A program made the position numbers and the translations under genes. The notes beneath the pieces were generated by a model. That model searched no databases. It had not been told where the DNA came from and worked only from the letters and a program-made list of their open reading frames with translations. A stretch of 64,000 nucleotides of DNA from Capillidium heterosporum. Taxonomy: Eukaryota > Entomophthoromycota > Entomophthoromycetes > Entomophthorales > Capillidiaceae. Shown here in pieces: positions 10,504-22,645 of the stretch (position 1 is the stretch's first letter; every line of letters begins with the position of its first letter). The stretch covers positions 1,240,001 to 1,304,000 of the forward strand of contig WBMQ01000003.1 of NCBI GenBank assembly GCA_016630905.1, written 5' to 3'.

Positions 10504-13074
10504 ATGGCAGGCAACCCAAACCCATTCAACACCTCTTTTGACAACTCGAACGAAAAGCAATCTAGAAACATCCAACTAACTTCGATGGACCGCAACGAGC
10601 ACAGCGTTTCTTTCGACGTGCACGCACCAGCTTCTCACGACTAGCGACCATTTACATCAGCTGTACGATGTGAGCCAGGCCCCACCCCCAAATTCACGCA
10701 AATACCAGGAATACCAGGCCCGCCGCAGGAAGTCGATGCGTACGGTAGCCTTGACCTCAGGGAACTTGGTCCTTGACTGTAAGGTCCCTGACCCGGTGCT
10801 CAACAACGCCTTTTACAAGGAGGGAGAAGAATTTACCCACATGCGTTATACAGCTGCCACTTGCGACCCAGACGATTTCTTAAAGGAAAAGTTCACCTTA
10901 CGTCCCGCTTTATATGGCCGCTCTACAGAACTTTTTATTGTACTAACCATGTATAACGAAGATGAGCACCTTTTTACAAAGACTATGACTTCGGTAATGA
11001 AAAATGTAGCCCATCTTTGTAGGCGTAACAGATCGCGTACCTGGGGTGACAACGGTTGGCAGAAAGTTGTAGTGTGTATTGTTTCAGACGGTCGTACCAA
11101 GATTAACAAACGCGTGCTAACCGTTTTAGCTGCTATGGGTGTGTACCAGGACTGGCATCGCCCAGAACTCGGTAAATGGGAAGCCCGTTACTGGACATAT
11201 CTACGAGTACACCACTCAGATCGTAGTTGATACCAACCTCAACATCCGTGGCGCTGACTCCGGCTTGGTGCCTGTACAGACCATCTTCTGTTTGAAGGAG
11301 AAAAATGCCAAAAAGTTGAATTCGCACCGTTGGTTCTTCAACGCGTTCGGCCCCCTTCTCAACCCCAACGTCTGCGTACTTATTGATGTCGGTACCAAGC
11401 CCTCAGGAACCTCTATTTACCACCTGTGGAAGGCCTTTGACCGTAATCCAAACTTGGGCGGTGCCTGCGGTGAAATTTACACCGAGTTAGGTAAGGGCTG
11501 GCACAAGCTTATCAACCCTTTGGTCGCTACTCAGAACTTTGAGTACAAGATGAGTAACATCTTGGATAAACCATTGGAATCGGTTTTTGGATATATTTCG
11601 GTACTACCTGGTGCCTTCTCAGCCTACCGCTACGCCGCCTTGCAAAACTCATCCCCTGGCGTCGGGCCTTTAGCCTCTTACTTCAAGGGTGAAGCTATGC
11701 ACGCACCTGGTGCCAACGCCGGTATCTTTGAAGCCAACATGTACCTGGCCGAGGATCGTATCCTGTGCTTCGAGTTGGTCGCCAAGCGAAACTCACAGTG
11801 GGTATTGAAATACGTCAAGGTAATTAGTTTTGTTGCAAAATTTTTCGCTAAATGTGATTTTTATTCTAGTCCGCTAAAGCTGAGACTGATGTCCCCGACA
11901 ACTTACCTGAGCTTATTTCCCAGCGCCGACGTTGGTTAAACGGATCCTTCTTTGCCGCTTTCTTTCGCCACCTTCCACTGGTACCAGATCTTCCGTACCT
12001 CCCACTCTACTGGTAGGAAGTTAGCTCTGCTGTTCGAATTCTTTTACAATTTCGTCAACATGTGCTTCTCCTGGTTCTCACTCGTAAGTTTTTATTTTCT
12101 TTGAATTTTAAATTCTGACCTTTATTGTTTAGGCTAACTTCTACTTGACCTTTTATTTCTTGGCCTTGAACACTACTCAGTCCTGATGCAACCGTGCTAA
12201 ACCCGTTAGGGAACCCCCAGACCGCCGAAATTATATTCAATGTCTTCCGCTACTTCTACTACCTCTCAATCATCATCATCTTTATCCTATCGCTCGGTAA
12301 CCGACCTCAAGGGTACAAATCTTTCTACACGGTGGCTGTAATTTTCTTCGCTTTGATTATGGTGCTTATCATGTACTTGGCCTTCTTTACCGTCTACCAA
12401 TCCCTGTCCAAGATCGCACCCCGTGATATAGGAGTGAAGTTAAAGAGTGATCCTACATTTAGGGATATTGTCATTTCGCTGTGTTCGACTTACGGCTTGT
12501 ACTTTATATCGTCCTTCATGTTCTTTGAGCCATGGCATATGTTCACCTCGTTCATCCAGTACCTCTTCCTTATGCCATCTTTCGTCAACATCCTCATGGT
12601 TTACGCCTTCTGTAACACCCACGATGTTTCTTGGGGTACCAAAGGGGATACCAGTATGGATCATGGGTTAGGTAATGTACAGTCGAAGACCAACGCCCAA
12701 GGACAGCAGATTGCTTCAGTAGTTGTACCCACTGAGCAAGTTGATATCAACGCCAACTATGAGAAGTTGATTTTGGAGCTCAAGAACCGTCCCAAGGAGG
12801 AAGCATCCAAACGTGATGCTAAGACCAAACAAGAAGACAACAATAAGCAGTTCCGTACCCGTATGGTACTGGCCTGGATCTTCTCTAATGGGCTGCTCAT
12901 CGTCATCGTCACCAATCCTGATTTCATTGCAAGTGGGTGCAAAGAATTTCCGGTAGATCCCCCGCTGAATTCAACGCCTACCTCACCTTCCTGTTCTGGA
13001 TGGTGGCAGCTTTAGCCATGGTCCGATTCTTAGGCTCCACTTTCTACCTCTCTGGTAGACTTATCTGGGGTTAA
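10504..13074 (+). CDS. CHS: Chitin synthase (GT2; class I-III type) with several apparent single-base frame breaks
   Basis: This membrane enzyme polymerises GlcNAc from UDP-GlcNAc into wall chitin. The N-terminal chitin-synthase domain contains [10 protein letters not shown] and the glycosyltransferase start ([11 protein letters not shown]). It continues through [20 protein letters not shown], the EDR catalytic motif ([11 protein letters not shown]) and [11 protein letters not shown]-terminal membrane region ends in [15 protein letters not shown], stop at 13072-13074. Introns are 11820-11869 and about 12085-12132. The ATG at 10504 starts an acidic and Asn-rich tail. Frame is restored by removing one base at 10641/10642 (GA C/T), 11152/11153 (GA C/T), 11962/11963 (TT C/T) and 12183/12184 (TC C/T), and by adding one after 12930 (GC_ AAG). 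Every catalytic motif is preserved and coding composition is uniform, so this is probably a functional gene with consensus errors. Confidence 0.88.
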
Positions 13075-13079
13075 GCTTT

Positions 13080-14325
13080 GTCCATAGAACTTCAGATATA
13101 TATAACTTGATCTTCCCTAACGTATATTTCAATTAATACTACCCTTTACATTCATGTAAAGGTGGATTTAAATAATAAACTTTGTTTATAGTACTATACT
13201 TTTAAAATGATAGTATAGATATAAAGCTTCCATTTGGATTAGGAATCTACGATACCAGATTCTCCATCAAGCATAAATAATTCAGAGTTCTAGGTTTAAA
13301 GAAATAAATGGCCTATCATTCTAGAAACAGTAGGTAGTTAAATCAATTTCTAAAATCCTGAATGAAGTTTTGGACTGGTGTCAGCTTTTAAACTATTTAC
13401 AGGTCCTTATAAAATATATAGCTGAATAACAACATATAGATCTAATATTTAAACCAAAGATGTACTACGTCTATTATAAAAATACATAAGATCAAGATAT
13501 ATGAGTTTCTTTTAATAGGCAGTTGATAGCGTAACAACAAAAGATAACTTATGGCAAATCCTTGGCTGTATATTGAAAATCCTAACATAGCACTGGTCCA
13601 TCAGTACTGCCTAATTTTCTAAAACAGGATTGACTATCCAAAAATTTTGAACTTACTATCGTCACACTTATAGTGGGAGAGTAAGTGGTAAGTTAAAAGC
13701 TATAATACATTAGCTTTTAGAACATAGATCATTATCAATTGAATACATATCTTTACTACTACTATACTGAAACAAAGCCTAATGCTTTATCAGAGAACTA
13801 TTTAGCCAAGGCTCAAAATCTGCCAAGCTCTAAAGCTGGATCGTGAGTTTCTTATGCGTTTTCCTTGGCAACTGTAGCTACAAATCCAATTACACTTGCA
13901 TTTTGCTATACTATTAAAATAAGAATATAAGTATCGCATTTGAATCTAAATAGTGATTTAGTCATAGAATGCAAATAAGCAAGAGTAGCTATAAGAAGTT
14001 GATACAGATGCGTTTCTTCCATCTGTTGTTTTTGAGTTGGCATCAGAGATACGATTAAGCCAGAATATAAATAGACCATTGATGCACTTTCATTTTTGGT
14101 AACCGATAATCAAAGAGTATGTAGATGCATCTGTAATAATGAATTTTAACTATAGATCATATTGCCAATCCAATAATAATCGACTAGCATCCCTCTCTTA
14201 TCAAAACCATTAATACGATGCTGATATTATTTTGAAATATGAAGTATCAAAGTTAAAACTATGCAATCAAAAGTATATATAATTATATTTATTCAAAAAA
14301 AACAATAGTTAAATAAGAGCTCTAA
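13080..14325. other. Intergenic, no gene seen
   Basis: About 1.25 kb of AT-rich sequence between convergent genes. All six frames are closed at short intervals. Confidence 0.5.
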
Positions 14326-14330
14326 AACTT

Positions 14331-15223
14331 CTATGCATAGCTGTTCAAAGCACCCAGCATCATGGTTAAAATGGTCATAGCCATAGCCAAAGATAGATCA
14401 AGGTCCCTGCAGGGATCCGACCGCAACTAAATATAAGTTACTATGGCCACTGAGCCGACAACAAAGTTACCTCCGGTTTAATTTCCATACCATACGTCCC
14501 AGGCATCCTACCCTCCTCCTCTCTCAACTTCCTTGATGTAGTCCTTGAAAACTTGTTGCTACGTTTTAAGTTAGACGGCTGTAAACTTACGTACTTGTCG
14601 CTTACATCCTCCAAATCATTATCTGACTCTTTGGTAGGTTGAGTTATGAAGAAGGTTACCGTCTTGTTGACTTTTTGGGTAGACGTTGGTTTGGGACTTG
14701 GGTTAGGGTGGAATACCGATTCGTAATAGTCTACAATGTTTTTGTTGACTTTAATGGATTCACTGCTGGTTGAAGGTCGCAGCTCTCTAATTTTGGGGAC
14801 TTGTAGTGACTCCTTGGCTTGTGATTCATTGGCATCACCGACGGTAGGGTTACTGTGGTTGTAACTGATCTGCCTCAAGGCGTTAGCCTCACTATTTACA
14901 AAGCTGGCATCGACATCAAACTGGGATCCCAACGGGCTTACTTCGATTTTGGGCAGGAGTTCCAATTTCTTTGGTGCAGCGACTGGAAGCAGTTTGTCGG
15001 TGAAAGGTCCATCCTTGATGCACTCGACCTTATCGCCGTGGATGCTGGAATCCGATCCATCACACTGCGAGTTACGTTGAGTGAACTCGACTTTGGATTG
15101 GGAATCATGCTTTGATTTGGTAGGCTTGATGTTAGAAAATATACGCTTCAACTTGCTTTGGAACCCCTTGAACGAGTTAGTACGCGATAATGGAGTTACA
15201 TTAATAGGTTGTTCGGTGGCCAT
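14331..15223 (-). CDS. Hypothetical protein with spliced C-terminal membrane anchor
   Basis: Family not recognised. Exon 1 (15223 down to 14471) encodes a hydrophilic, Ser/Lys-rich protein of about 250 aa. Its basic N-terminus has an RTNSFKGFQSKLKRIF stretch that could be amphipathic or a phosphorylation site. A 44-nt intron (14427-14470) with gtaact...tttag ends joins a short second exon. That exon encodes an acidic segment followed by about 20 hydrophobic residues (LSLAMAMTILTMMLGAL) and stop TAG at 14331-14333. The product would be about 280 aa with a tail anchor, so cytosolic facing on an internal membrane. Without the intron the frame ends at 14441 with no membrane segment. The intron call rests on canonical ends and on the hydrophobic exon it exposes. 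Confidence 0.6.
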
Positions 15224-15229
15224 CGTCTA

Positions 15230-16465
15230 CAAATTTTCATAAAATGTTAGTTGAGATTGGAGATGGAATCTGACTTTTATAGTAGTTGGAAGGTGACTGT
15301 TCTTCAACTTAAAAGGTGCATTATTTCATTGACATCGGTGTCATAGGGTTTATTTTAGCTTTACCTTTTGCCTTTGCATAAACGATTTGCATCCTGAAAA
15401 TTCCATAGCTTTGAAGGTAGGCTCGTCCTACGAATCAACTGAAGGTTAGGTTAGGCTCTAGGTAATTTCTAGTGAGGCTTTGTAGCTGTCTCATTGTATA
15501 TGATGTCAGCGTATAAGCAGTTCTATGACTATAAGACAAGGTTGGATTTGTGATCAAGTAGATTATGAATAGAGGTGAACGAAGAGTTGAGGTTATGCTT
15601 GGTATGAAGATCACAACCTTGTTTGATTTGATCTTTTGGATGCCGATATTGGTCTTAGACTAGGCTTGACAAGTAGAATTCACTTTTGTAGTAAATAGTT
15701 GACTTAAGGCTAGATTCGATAAAGCTATAGCTATATAATAACAAAGGCATTTTACTTTATAGTTAAGACTATCATTATTGTGACAGTAAAATAAAGGCTT
15801 AATCCTGCTCTGCAAATGCTATAGATATTATACTCATCTAGATGGCCTTCTTTTTTGAGATTGATTGAAGACATGAGTCTTTGCAATGCATCATTTTCCA
15901 TTGCAGTTGGCAGGTTTAGTAGAGAATATTTGGGCTTTTCAAATACAATTTTCGACACTACAGATTCGTCTGAAATGTACTGAACATACTACTCGGGTTC
16001 AAAATAAATGTAAATTTTACTATGCTGTTTAGGGAAATTAGGTATTTATATATAAGGCTAATAAAAAACTATGGTTTTTAAATGCCTTGTTATTTCTTTT
16101 GTCACTCATTTTGGACCGAGTAATAGTAAACAATAAAATATGAGTTAAATAATTTTAATACTTGAAGCACAGCACTGAAAACCTTGGAGAATATTTTATT
16201 AGATTTGATCGGATACTTCGATCAAAGCTACAAATGCACACTAAGCTCGTCATATACTGTTACTAAATAGATTTCTTTAGATCTTTCAATACCCCGAGGT
16301 AAATATTTCAGATTTGCGATCAGAAATTCCAATAAGAAATTTCCGATCATCGAAACTTTAATTTCTAATAAAGATTCTTTGAAAACAGTATAAATAGTGA
16401 TGGCAAGAGTAATGGATATCTTTTAAACACAAACCATTACAAAGTCTATTATACAACACAAATTC
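15230..16465. other. Intergenic with one doubtful short ORF
   Basis: About 1.2 kb. A short minus-strand frame at 15752-15904 (ATG at 15904) would encode about 50 residues ending in a hydrophobic stretch. It has no recognisable homology and may be chance. Nothing else is seen. Confidence 0.4.
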
Positions 16466-16469
16466 AAAT

Positions 16470-17512
16470 ATGGGATTCAATTTATTTTACGAGGCATTCA
16501 TCATAACTTTGCTATACCAACTGTTATTTTATGTTGTTGCTATAACTTTCAATACTGACCAGTTTACCGACCTTGCTGGAACTACCAACTTTATGATCCT
16601 AGCACTATATAGTTTTTTTACAGAGGTAATTTTTTATAGTTCCAAGAACTTTTAGCTCATATACGTATAGTATGAGGGCCACTTCAAGCTGAAACCGTTG
16701 TTGGGAACTTTGTTGATTGTTTTTTGGAGTATCCGGCTATGCAGTAAGTTTAAATAGTAAATTGCATTTATTAATATAGATAGTGTTTTTATTCTATAGA
16801 ATCCATACATTAGGTGGAGACAATAGGTTGAAAGAGATAAGGGAGAATTCTAAGCTCAACTACCTATTTTTCTATTTGGTACAGACAATTTGGATCTATC
16901 TTGTTAGTTTACCTGTGTTAAGTTTAAATGCTTCATTGATTTCCTATCAAGCTATCTCAGGTAAAGATTGGTGTACTGTAGGTATATGTCTATTTGGCCT
17001 TATATACGAATCTAGTAAGACTATAACTATTTTGAACCTTTTAATGACAGTATATTGTTATAGTTGCTGATTACCAAAAGCTCAGCTTCAACTTCAAGTT
17101 AAGAAACCCAAGTCTAATTACTACCAACACTAAAAAGTTTATGGACACAGGGTTATGGAAGTACAGTAGGCAGCCGAACTATTTTGGAGAAATTTTATTC
17201 TGGTTATCCTTCTTCATATACACTTTGCCATCCGATTTGCCAAATACGTCAATTCCAGCAGTAAGTTGGGTAGGTATATTGAGCCCATTTGTAACTTTTG
17301 TACTGTTGATGTTTGTATCGGGATTCCCAACGGTCGAAAATAAGATGAAAACCATACTTAATGGGAATGATTGGTCTCAAGATGAAAAGTTGGATTATTT
17401 AAACTATAAGAGATCGACTTCACCACTTTTACCTTTACCTACTAGCCTGTATGGTAAGTCACCAACTTGGGTTAAGTTCGTCTTATTGGATTTTTATGCT
17501 GATAGGGGCTAA
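16470..17512 (+). CDS. DUF1295 / steroid-reductase-like membrane protein
   Basis: This predicted multi-pass ER-type membrane protein resembles the DUF1295 family, related to 3-oxo-5-alpha-steroid 4-dehydrogenase C-terminal domains (NADPH-dependent reductase fold). Four exons (16470-16625, 16671-16743, 16784-17014, 17064-17512) join cleanly in phase to 302 aa. Several hydrophobic helices alternate with the family-typical RLCMFLFYRI region, IADYQKLSFN and the highly conserved DTGLWKYSRQPNYFGEILFW block near residue 190. The catalytic substrate is unknown for most fungal members, so no reaction is assigned. Introns are 40-49 nt with gtaa...tag ends. No frame break was needed. Confidence 0.82.
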
Positions 17513-17738
17513 TTTTAATATTAAAGTTTGTAAGGCAACTAATTTTATTTTTAGTATATATACAGCCTTGATACTAGACATTCATTTTCAATAAGATACA
17601 CATAAGTACAATTCTTCACTATTTCAATTGAAACTTTACTTTGCACTTTTGATTAACTTATCTATTAGAAAAATTAGCCAATTATAGTGTATATATATTG
17701 GAAGATCACTAAATCAACCTATTAACCTTCCTCAGAAA

Positions 17739-19372
17739 TATATTAACCTGTAGAATAACTACGCAGTATTTGAGTTGGAAGCTTTTGATTTGAAAAGTGG
17801 CTCCAGCTTTGTTCAATAGGTATAAAATCTCAACAAGCGAAGCTTACAGCCTCTATCAGAAATACACCAGCCTACAAAAGAGAATGGATGAGTTGCCGCT
17901 TACTGTGTTGGAGAAGACAATTGAAACTTTAGGTTCCAAGGACAAGGTGACCATCACCTCACTCAACAGAAACTGCCGGTCCACCATCACTCCTCTGGTC
18001 TACAATGATTTAATCTACCGTGCAGATCTGAAATATAGAGCTGTACCACAGGACAAACTGCAGATGTTTAAGGATGAGTTCATGTTGCAGTATGGGAATG
18101 AGGATGCTATGGAGGTGCACGAGTTTTTCGAGAATGTCAAGAAGACTAATCGAGCAGGTGTCGATTTCAAATATGCCTACGAGAGAAAGCTGAAGGATGA
18201 GCGATGGGCTGAGCTTTTATCAGCGGTAAACAGATACAACAAAGTCATAAGTTTCTGCCCAGAATATCAACCCAGACAACTTATTGCCGAATTGGAGACA
18301 TTTAATAATCTGAAGCGGTACCGACTCGAACTTTCAACTAAGGAGCAAATAGTCAAGCTGCTCGAATATCAAGGCCAAGCTTTCCAACAACTTACTTTCT
18401 TGGAGCTTTCTGTCAGCCTGGAGAATGGCCTTGACTTTGAGGCAGCTAGGTATAGTGCTCAAGCTGATGGATACAGCTTGCTAAGGCAATTCGAAAGTAA
18501 TTGGATAAAGGGCTTTAAATGCACTATCCTAACCTACCTATCTATCAAAGTGTTTGATATCGACATTACTTTTTTTGTTTCTGTCCATGAAAACTTGCCG
18601 AACCTTAGCCATCTGCACTTGGATGCGAGAAACATCAAGTGGGACGATAAGATCCAAGAGCCACCTACTTTTTCAAGCTTGAGCGAGTTCCACTTGTACA
18701 AAGGCTGGCCCTTTCACGACAAAGTCTCCAACTTCTTGACAAATGGGAGCTACTGGCCCAAAATCAAACACCTCCACCTACCCAACATCGCCAACAAATG
18801 CATAACTTTGACAGGAAGCTGGGCTAACTTAGTAAGTTTAACTTCCAACATGTTCGTATATCGAGATTCCAGATTGGATTTGAACCTTAGCTTCTACCGA
18901 CTTCGAAAGCTTACCTTAGCTGTATGGTTCAACGAGGATTTGGGACTGGCCTTGAAGGAGCTACTTACCACTCTAACCGGCTTGAGGGATCTGGAGGTGC
19001 ACAGTAATGTTAGCTCCCAGATGGTCGATTTCCAGCCCACCGTCAAGCTCCATAGTCTGTTTATTTGTTCGCTAACTGAGTTTACCGAACCGATCGTCAA
19101 CTTCCTTAAAAGCCAGCTACTATGCAAATACCTTAAGTTATATTTTGCAGATAGCGCCTTCGATACAGTTGATCTTGAAGAATTGTTGAGTGGTCTCCCC
19201 AAGTTTAGCAAGCTGACTTTTATCAAACTGTTCAACGCACCCGACCGACTTGAAAATTGGTTCGTAAGTGGGAACACCAGATTGAAGAAGGTATGCAGGG
19301 AGAATAATAGGCAAAGTTCCATCAGATATATCTAAATAAATCTTCCAATATATCAGTACATGTATACTTTTG
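17739..19372 (+). repeat. Inverted duplication, left arm (1,634 bp)
   Basis: This segment, starting tatattaacctg and ending gtatacttttg, recurs in reverse complement at 26559-28192 with the same length. The only differences I found are two compensating single-base indels inside the gene (an extra A at 18249-18250 and a missing base after 18282 in this arm). The arms include about 145 bp before and 37 bp after the F-box-like gene. No terminal inverted repeats or target duplications are apparent at the ends. Confidence 0.93.
17884..19335 (+). CDS. F-box/LRR-like protein, left copy
   Basis: This is a putative substrate receptor of an SCF ubiquitin ligase. The N-terminus has an F-box-like segment (DELPLTVLEKTIETLGS...TSLNRNC) followed by roughly 400 residues with irregular leucine-rich repeats (for example LTFLELSVSL, LPNLSHLHLD and LRDLEVHSNV). 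The frame is open upstream of this ATG, but its first codon is GTG at 17797 and a stop precedes it, so I take the ATG at 17884. That gives about 483 aa. Relative to the identical copy at 26596-28047, residues around 18249-18282 are read in a shifted frame because of a +1 and a -1 indel. The other copy reads more naturally there. The assignment is by pattern, not by a diagnostic motif. Confidence 0.65.
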   Translation: MDELPLTVLEKTIETLGSKDKVTITSLNRNCRSTITPLVYNDLIYRADLKYRAVPQDKLQMFKDEFMLQYGNEDAMEVHEFFENVKKTNRAGVDFKYAYERKLKDERWAELLSAVNRYNKVISFCPEYQPRQLIAELETFNNLKRYRLELSTKEQIVKLLEYQGQAFQQLTFLELSVSLENGLDFEAARYSAQADGYSLLRQFESNWIKGFKCTILTYLSIKVFDIDITFFVSVHENLPNLSHLHLDARNIKWDDKIQEPPTFSSLSEFHLYKGWPFHDKVSNFLTNGSYWPKIKHLHLPNIANKCITLTGSWANLVSLTSNMFVYRDSRLDLNLSFYRLRKLTLAVWFNEDLGLALKELLTTLTGLRDLEVHSNVSSQMVDFQPTVKLHSLFICSLTEFTEPIVNFLKSQLLCKYLKLYFADSAFDTVDLEELLSGLPKFSKLTFIKLFNAPDRLENWFVSGNTRLKKVCRENNRQSSIRYI

Positions 19373-19644
19373 GTTCTTTTCAACTTAATATAAATTAATT
19401 AAAGCTCAAATAATACTTAGGATATAATTTCTTTTACATTTGAAAAATATTAACTTTACCATGAAAATTTTCATTTGAGTATGTTACTGTAAATGGATAT
19501 AGTAGATATTCCATCCAGTAACGAAATTGGAGATTTCAAGAGATATGCGGGCAATTCAAACATTTTCGAAGTTTTAATAACATTCCTTTGATATTTAAAC
19601 AGTGTCTTTCCTCTCACCCAACAAACCTTAATTCAACTCAAAAT

Positions 19645-20916
19645 ATGTCGTCTTCCGAGCAACTACTGCCACTAGAAAACTTACGTACACCAAGTATATC
19701 AACACAGTTGAAAAATTTTATCACCAGTAGTTACCTAAACTTACTTTTAATATTCTTCCCATTTGGTTTAATTTCCTTCTATCTTGGTTTTCCTCCAATT
19801 ATCTCCTTCTTACTTAACGCTTTAGCTCTTATCTCTCTAACCAATCTTCTAAAATTTACTCTAAAGGATTATAATCTTTATATACCTCCTGCTATGAGAG
19901 CCTACTTCAATTTATTTTGTGGTAGTGCTATAGAGTTGTATATAACTAGGTGTGCTTTACAACGTGGCCTTATCCAAGTTTCTCAGGCTATCATCCTAGG
20001 ATCCCTGTTCTTGAACCTGTTTTTCGTAAATATTTTTGATTGTTTGATACTGATAATTTGTAGGTGCTTGGGCTGTGTTTCTTTATAAGTGGTCTCAAGC
20101 ATCCAGAGAAACATATAAATTTTACATCGGACCGATACGCTTTAAAGATCCTGGGATTTGTACTGACTTGCTTGCTGATTCCGGCTTTTTTAGGCTCTAC
20201 CTACAACAAGGAAGCAAGCCTTAATGGAGTTATAATTTAGGTCACTTTTTGGCATTTACACTACTCATAATACAGATTGGCCTTTTGTGGTACCAATCGA
20301 ACAAGTATATTGATGTTTTTCAAGGTACTTCCAATGTTGAAGCAAAACCTGAACCTGCCACTTTAACTTTAAAAAGCTTGTAATTTAATTTATTCCTTTT
20401 AATCGTACTAATAGTGATGTTTTACCATCTTTGCTTACTTTAGTATGATCCCTATATTTATCTCCATAGCATTCCCAGCTGAAGCCCTCGCCGGTAGTAT
20501 AGAGGGGTTTACTAAGCAGGTAGGAGTCTCCAATATCTTTGTAGGTGCTATATTGGTGCCCATTTTAGGCAACGTCAGTAAATACACCGCTGCTATCACT
20601 TCAGCCTTTGAAGCTAAATTGGATACAAGTGTCGATATTGCTGTTGGATCGTCACTTCATAAGATTTGTTTGGCCATACCATTTCTCATCCTATTCGACT
20701 GGGCTAATGATCAATCCATGTTTTTTTTATTTGAAGGAATAGATACCAAGATATTTTTGATTATGGTGCTAAGTATAATCAATTTGTTACAGGTATACTT
20801 ACTATATATTAGAATTGACTAGCTAACATTTCAATATTTAGTATGGCAAGTCCAATTGGAGTGAAGGTTTAGGACTTATGGTTATCTATATCTCATTCAT
20901 GACGCTTGTTTTATAA
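19645..20916 (+). CDS. CAX/VCX-like cation exchanger, divergent active site
   Basis: This resembles vacuolar Ca2+/H+ exchangers (CAX/Vcx1), about 11 TM segments. The start MSSSEQ at 19645 is followed by TM1 (YLNLLLIFFPFGLISF). Introns are 20026-20063, 20381-20443 and 20793-20841. It ends LQYGKSNWSEGLGLMVIY..., matching the family's C-terminal GKSNWLEG block. The alpha-1 repeat reads GSAIEL, where the family has GNAVEL, so its Glu is kept. The alpha-2 repeat reads GNVSKYTAAIT where the family has GNAAEHVTAVT, so the conserved Glu is replaced by Lys. One base is missing after 20233 (AT_ AAT), giving a frame break that the paralogue at 59-60 kb lacks. Family membership is likely; transport activity is doubtful given the Glu-to-Lys change. 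Confidence 0.75.
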
Positions 20917-21423
20917 ATAATACCTAGTATTTCTTATTAAGTAAACATTTTCTATATACATATGATAATTTGGTTTATACTATTATGTATATTTTCCTAT
21001 TGCTTGAGCATTTTAAGCATATGTATACTTTCTACTTTACAAGTATAATCATTCGCTGAGTAGGCCAAAAACTCGTCAAAAACTTGATATTTCTATATAT
21101 ATGCTTTGACCAACTACACCACTAAATTATTGAAGGTCTTCCAGAAATACTCTATTAGTTATTGTGGTGGCTGCTTTCGTTGAGATGCTAATATAGCTAC
21201 AGGTTTAAGGTAGTTTGTTTACCTTTATAGATTTATCTACAAAGTCAACCATTTCAAACCAATATCTGCATAAATAACCAATGGTTTCAACCTACTCGCA
21301 TAAATTAATGGCTAACCTAGCATCCAAACTTTTTGTGATTCAAAGCATTTTCGAGCCAAGTTACAGGATCAACGCCTCAAAGTAGACCAGAAGGGTAATG
21401 CAATTCAACCATGACTTCCAACG

Positions 21424-22645
21424 ATGACAATCAACCCAATGTCGATGAATGTGAATCAAGATACCTTGGAAACTTATGTAGATCCCAACCTTGTACTTCC
21501 TAACCTATACCCCACCACCACAAGCCGAACCTATGGCTACAGCTCCTATACTCCCCCTCAGTGCCGACAGCTTGCAGCAAGCGTTGAGTCGAAAGATACG
21601 TCAGGAACGGGAGTTCAGTAAGGATCCAGGTAGAAGTTACAGGTTCCGGTTCGGCTCCATCAACCAAACACAGACTCGGCTACCTCCCTTACCAACCTCC
21701 AGTAAATACTTCATCTTCTCTAATCAGTTCGCATTTAAGCTAGAGTCTATAACCTTGGACCTGTACAAGTTTCTGTTCAAGTGGTTGGAGGTAATACTTT
21801 TTAACATACCTTTAACATATCGGCTGCTTTAGGATAAAGACTTAAGCTTCGGTCACTTCAAATTGATTTTCAAGAAATATCACATGACGTTACTACATCT
21901 AGCTTTCCCTTACCAGGACTTCAAAGTCCATTTTACGACCAGCCTCTTCCAGCTTACATTAACTTTTTTATACCCTGATCTGGAGAGCAAATTCCCCGAG
22001 TTTAGCCAACCATATGCATTAAAAGTAGGTGTCATCTACCTCCTCTACATGCTATACGTAACCCAGCCGGCCCCCATGATACCTGAACTGATACCCATCG
22101 ACTTGAACCAGTATCAGACTTTGGTCAAACTTTTAGCATTCTTTAGGGAAATAAACCTCAAGGAACCTACTTACGCTCTAGCCAAATTACTTAGTGACGA
22201 AGCGTTCCAACTGGTAGCTTTTATTGACCATGGTGTCTACCACACCCAACAAACCCAACTCAAAGTTGAAGGTATAGTCCCCATATCCTCAACTCCAACT
22301 CAAGTTGAATCCTCCAAATCCAATCTCAACCCCCATCTATTTTCAGAAGCCGAGGGCGAGCTTCTCAACCAGCCGTTGGCTGCTAACTTAATGGAGCTAC
22401 GTAATATCGAGGCTAGATACTCTGAAATAAAGCCGAGTCAAAAGGTGCAGCTACCTGATCGGTTTGAAGGATTCAGCCTCCCCACCAGTTGGATCTTGAA
22501 AGAGGATAACGAGCACTGCCTCACCGCCAACGGCAGTTTCGAGGATAAGTTAAGGTTCCTGAGTAGGGTGGGGTACAATTTCGACAATGAGAAACGTAGA
22601 AGATTGAATGCGATGCGAGGAAGGCTTGGAAAGTCTAAGCGGTGA
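21424..22645 (+). CDS. SNAPC1 (SNAP43)-like subunit of the snRNA-activating complex
   Basis: This is probably a subunit of the complex that binds the PSE of snRNA promoters and recruits Pol II or Pol III. Exon 1 contains a short Pro-rich N-terminus. The junction then reads LYKFLFKWLE-DKDLSFGHFKLIF, like the SNAP43 start where a short helical segment precedes a D-x-x-x-F-x-x-F motif. The strongest match is YALKVGVIYLLYMLYVTQ near mid-protein, the family's RVGALYLLYxLYxTQ helix. The intron is 21791-21832. The frame is broken once at 21513-21514, explained by a doubled Pro third position (CC C/A). The C-terminus ends in a basic RRRLNAMRGRLGKSKR. The start could lie at the ATG at 21412 if a further break exists. 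Identification rests on one helix plus architecture. Confidence 0.6.

Noticed and set aside
10504-13074. Programmed +1 frameshifting as the reason for breaks in chitin synthase and phosphatase
   Set aside because: The sites share no common slippery sequence and most do not precede a stop in the original frame. Deletions also occur. Third-position allele doubling or dropping explains insertions and deletions alike.
15752-15958. Short minus-strand frame as a gene
   Set aside because: Only about 50 residues after the first ATG, no homology and no supporting signals.
17797-17883. GTG-started N-terminal extension of the F-box-like gene
   Set aside because: No ATG before the stop upstream, and the F-box-like region begins directly after the ATG at 17884. 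The identical frame in the other copy is no evidence because the copies are recent.
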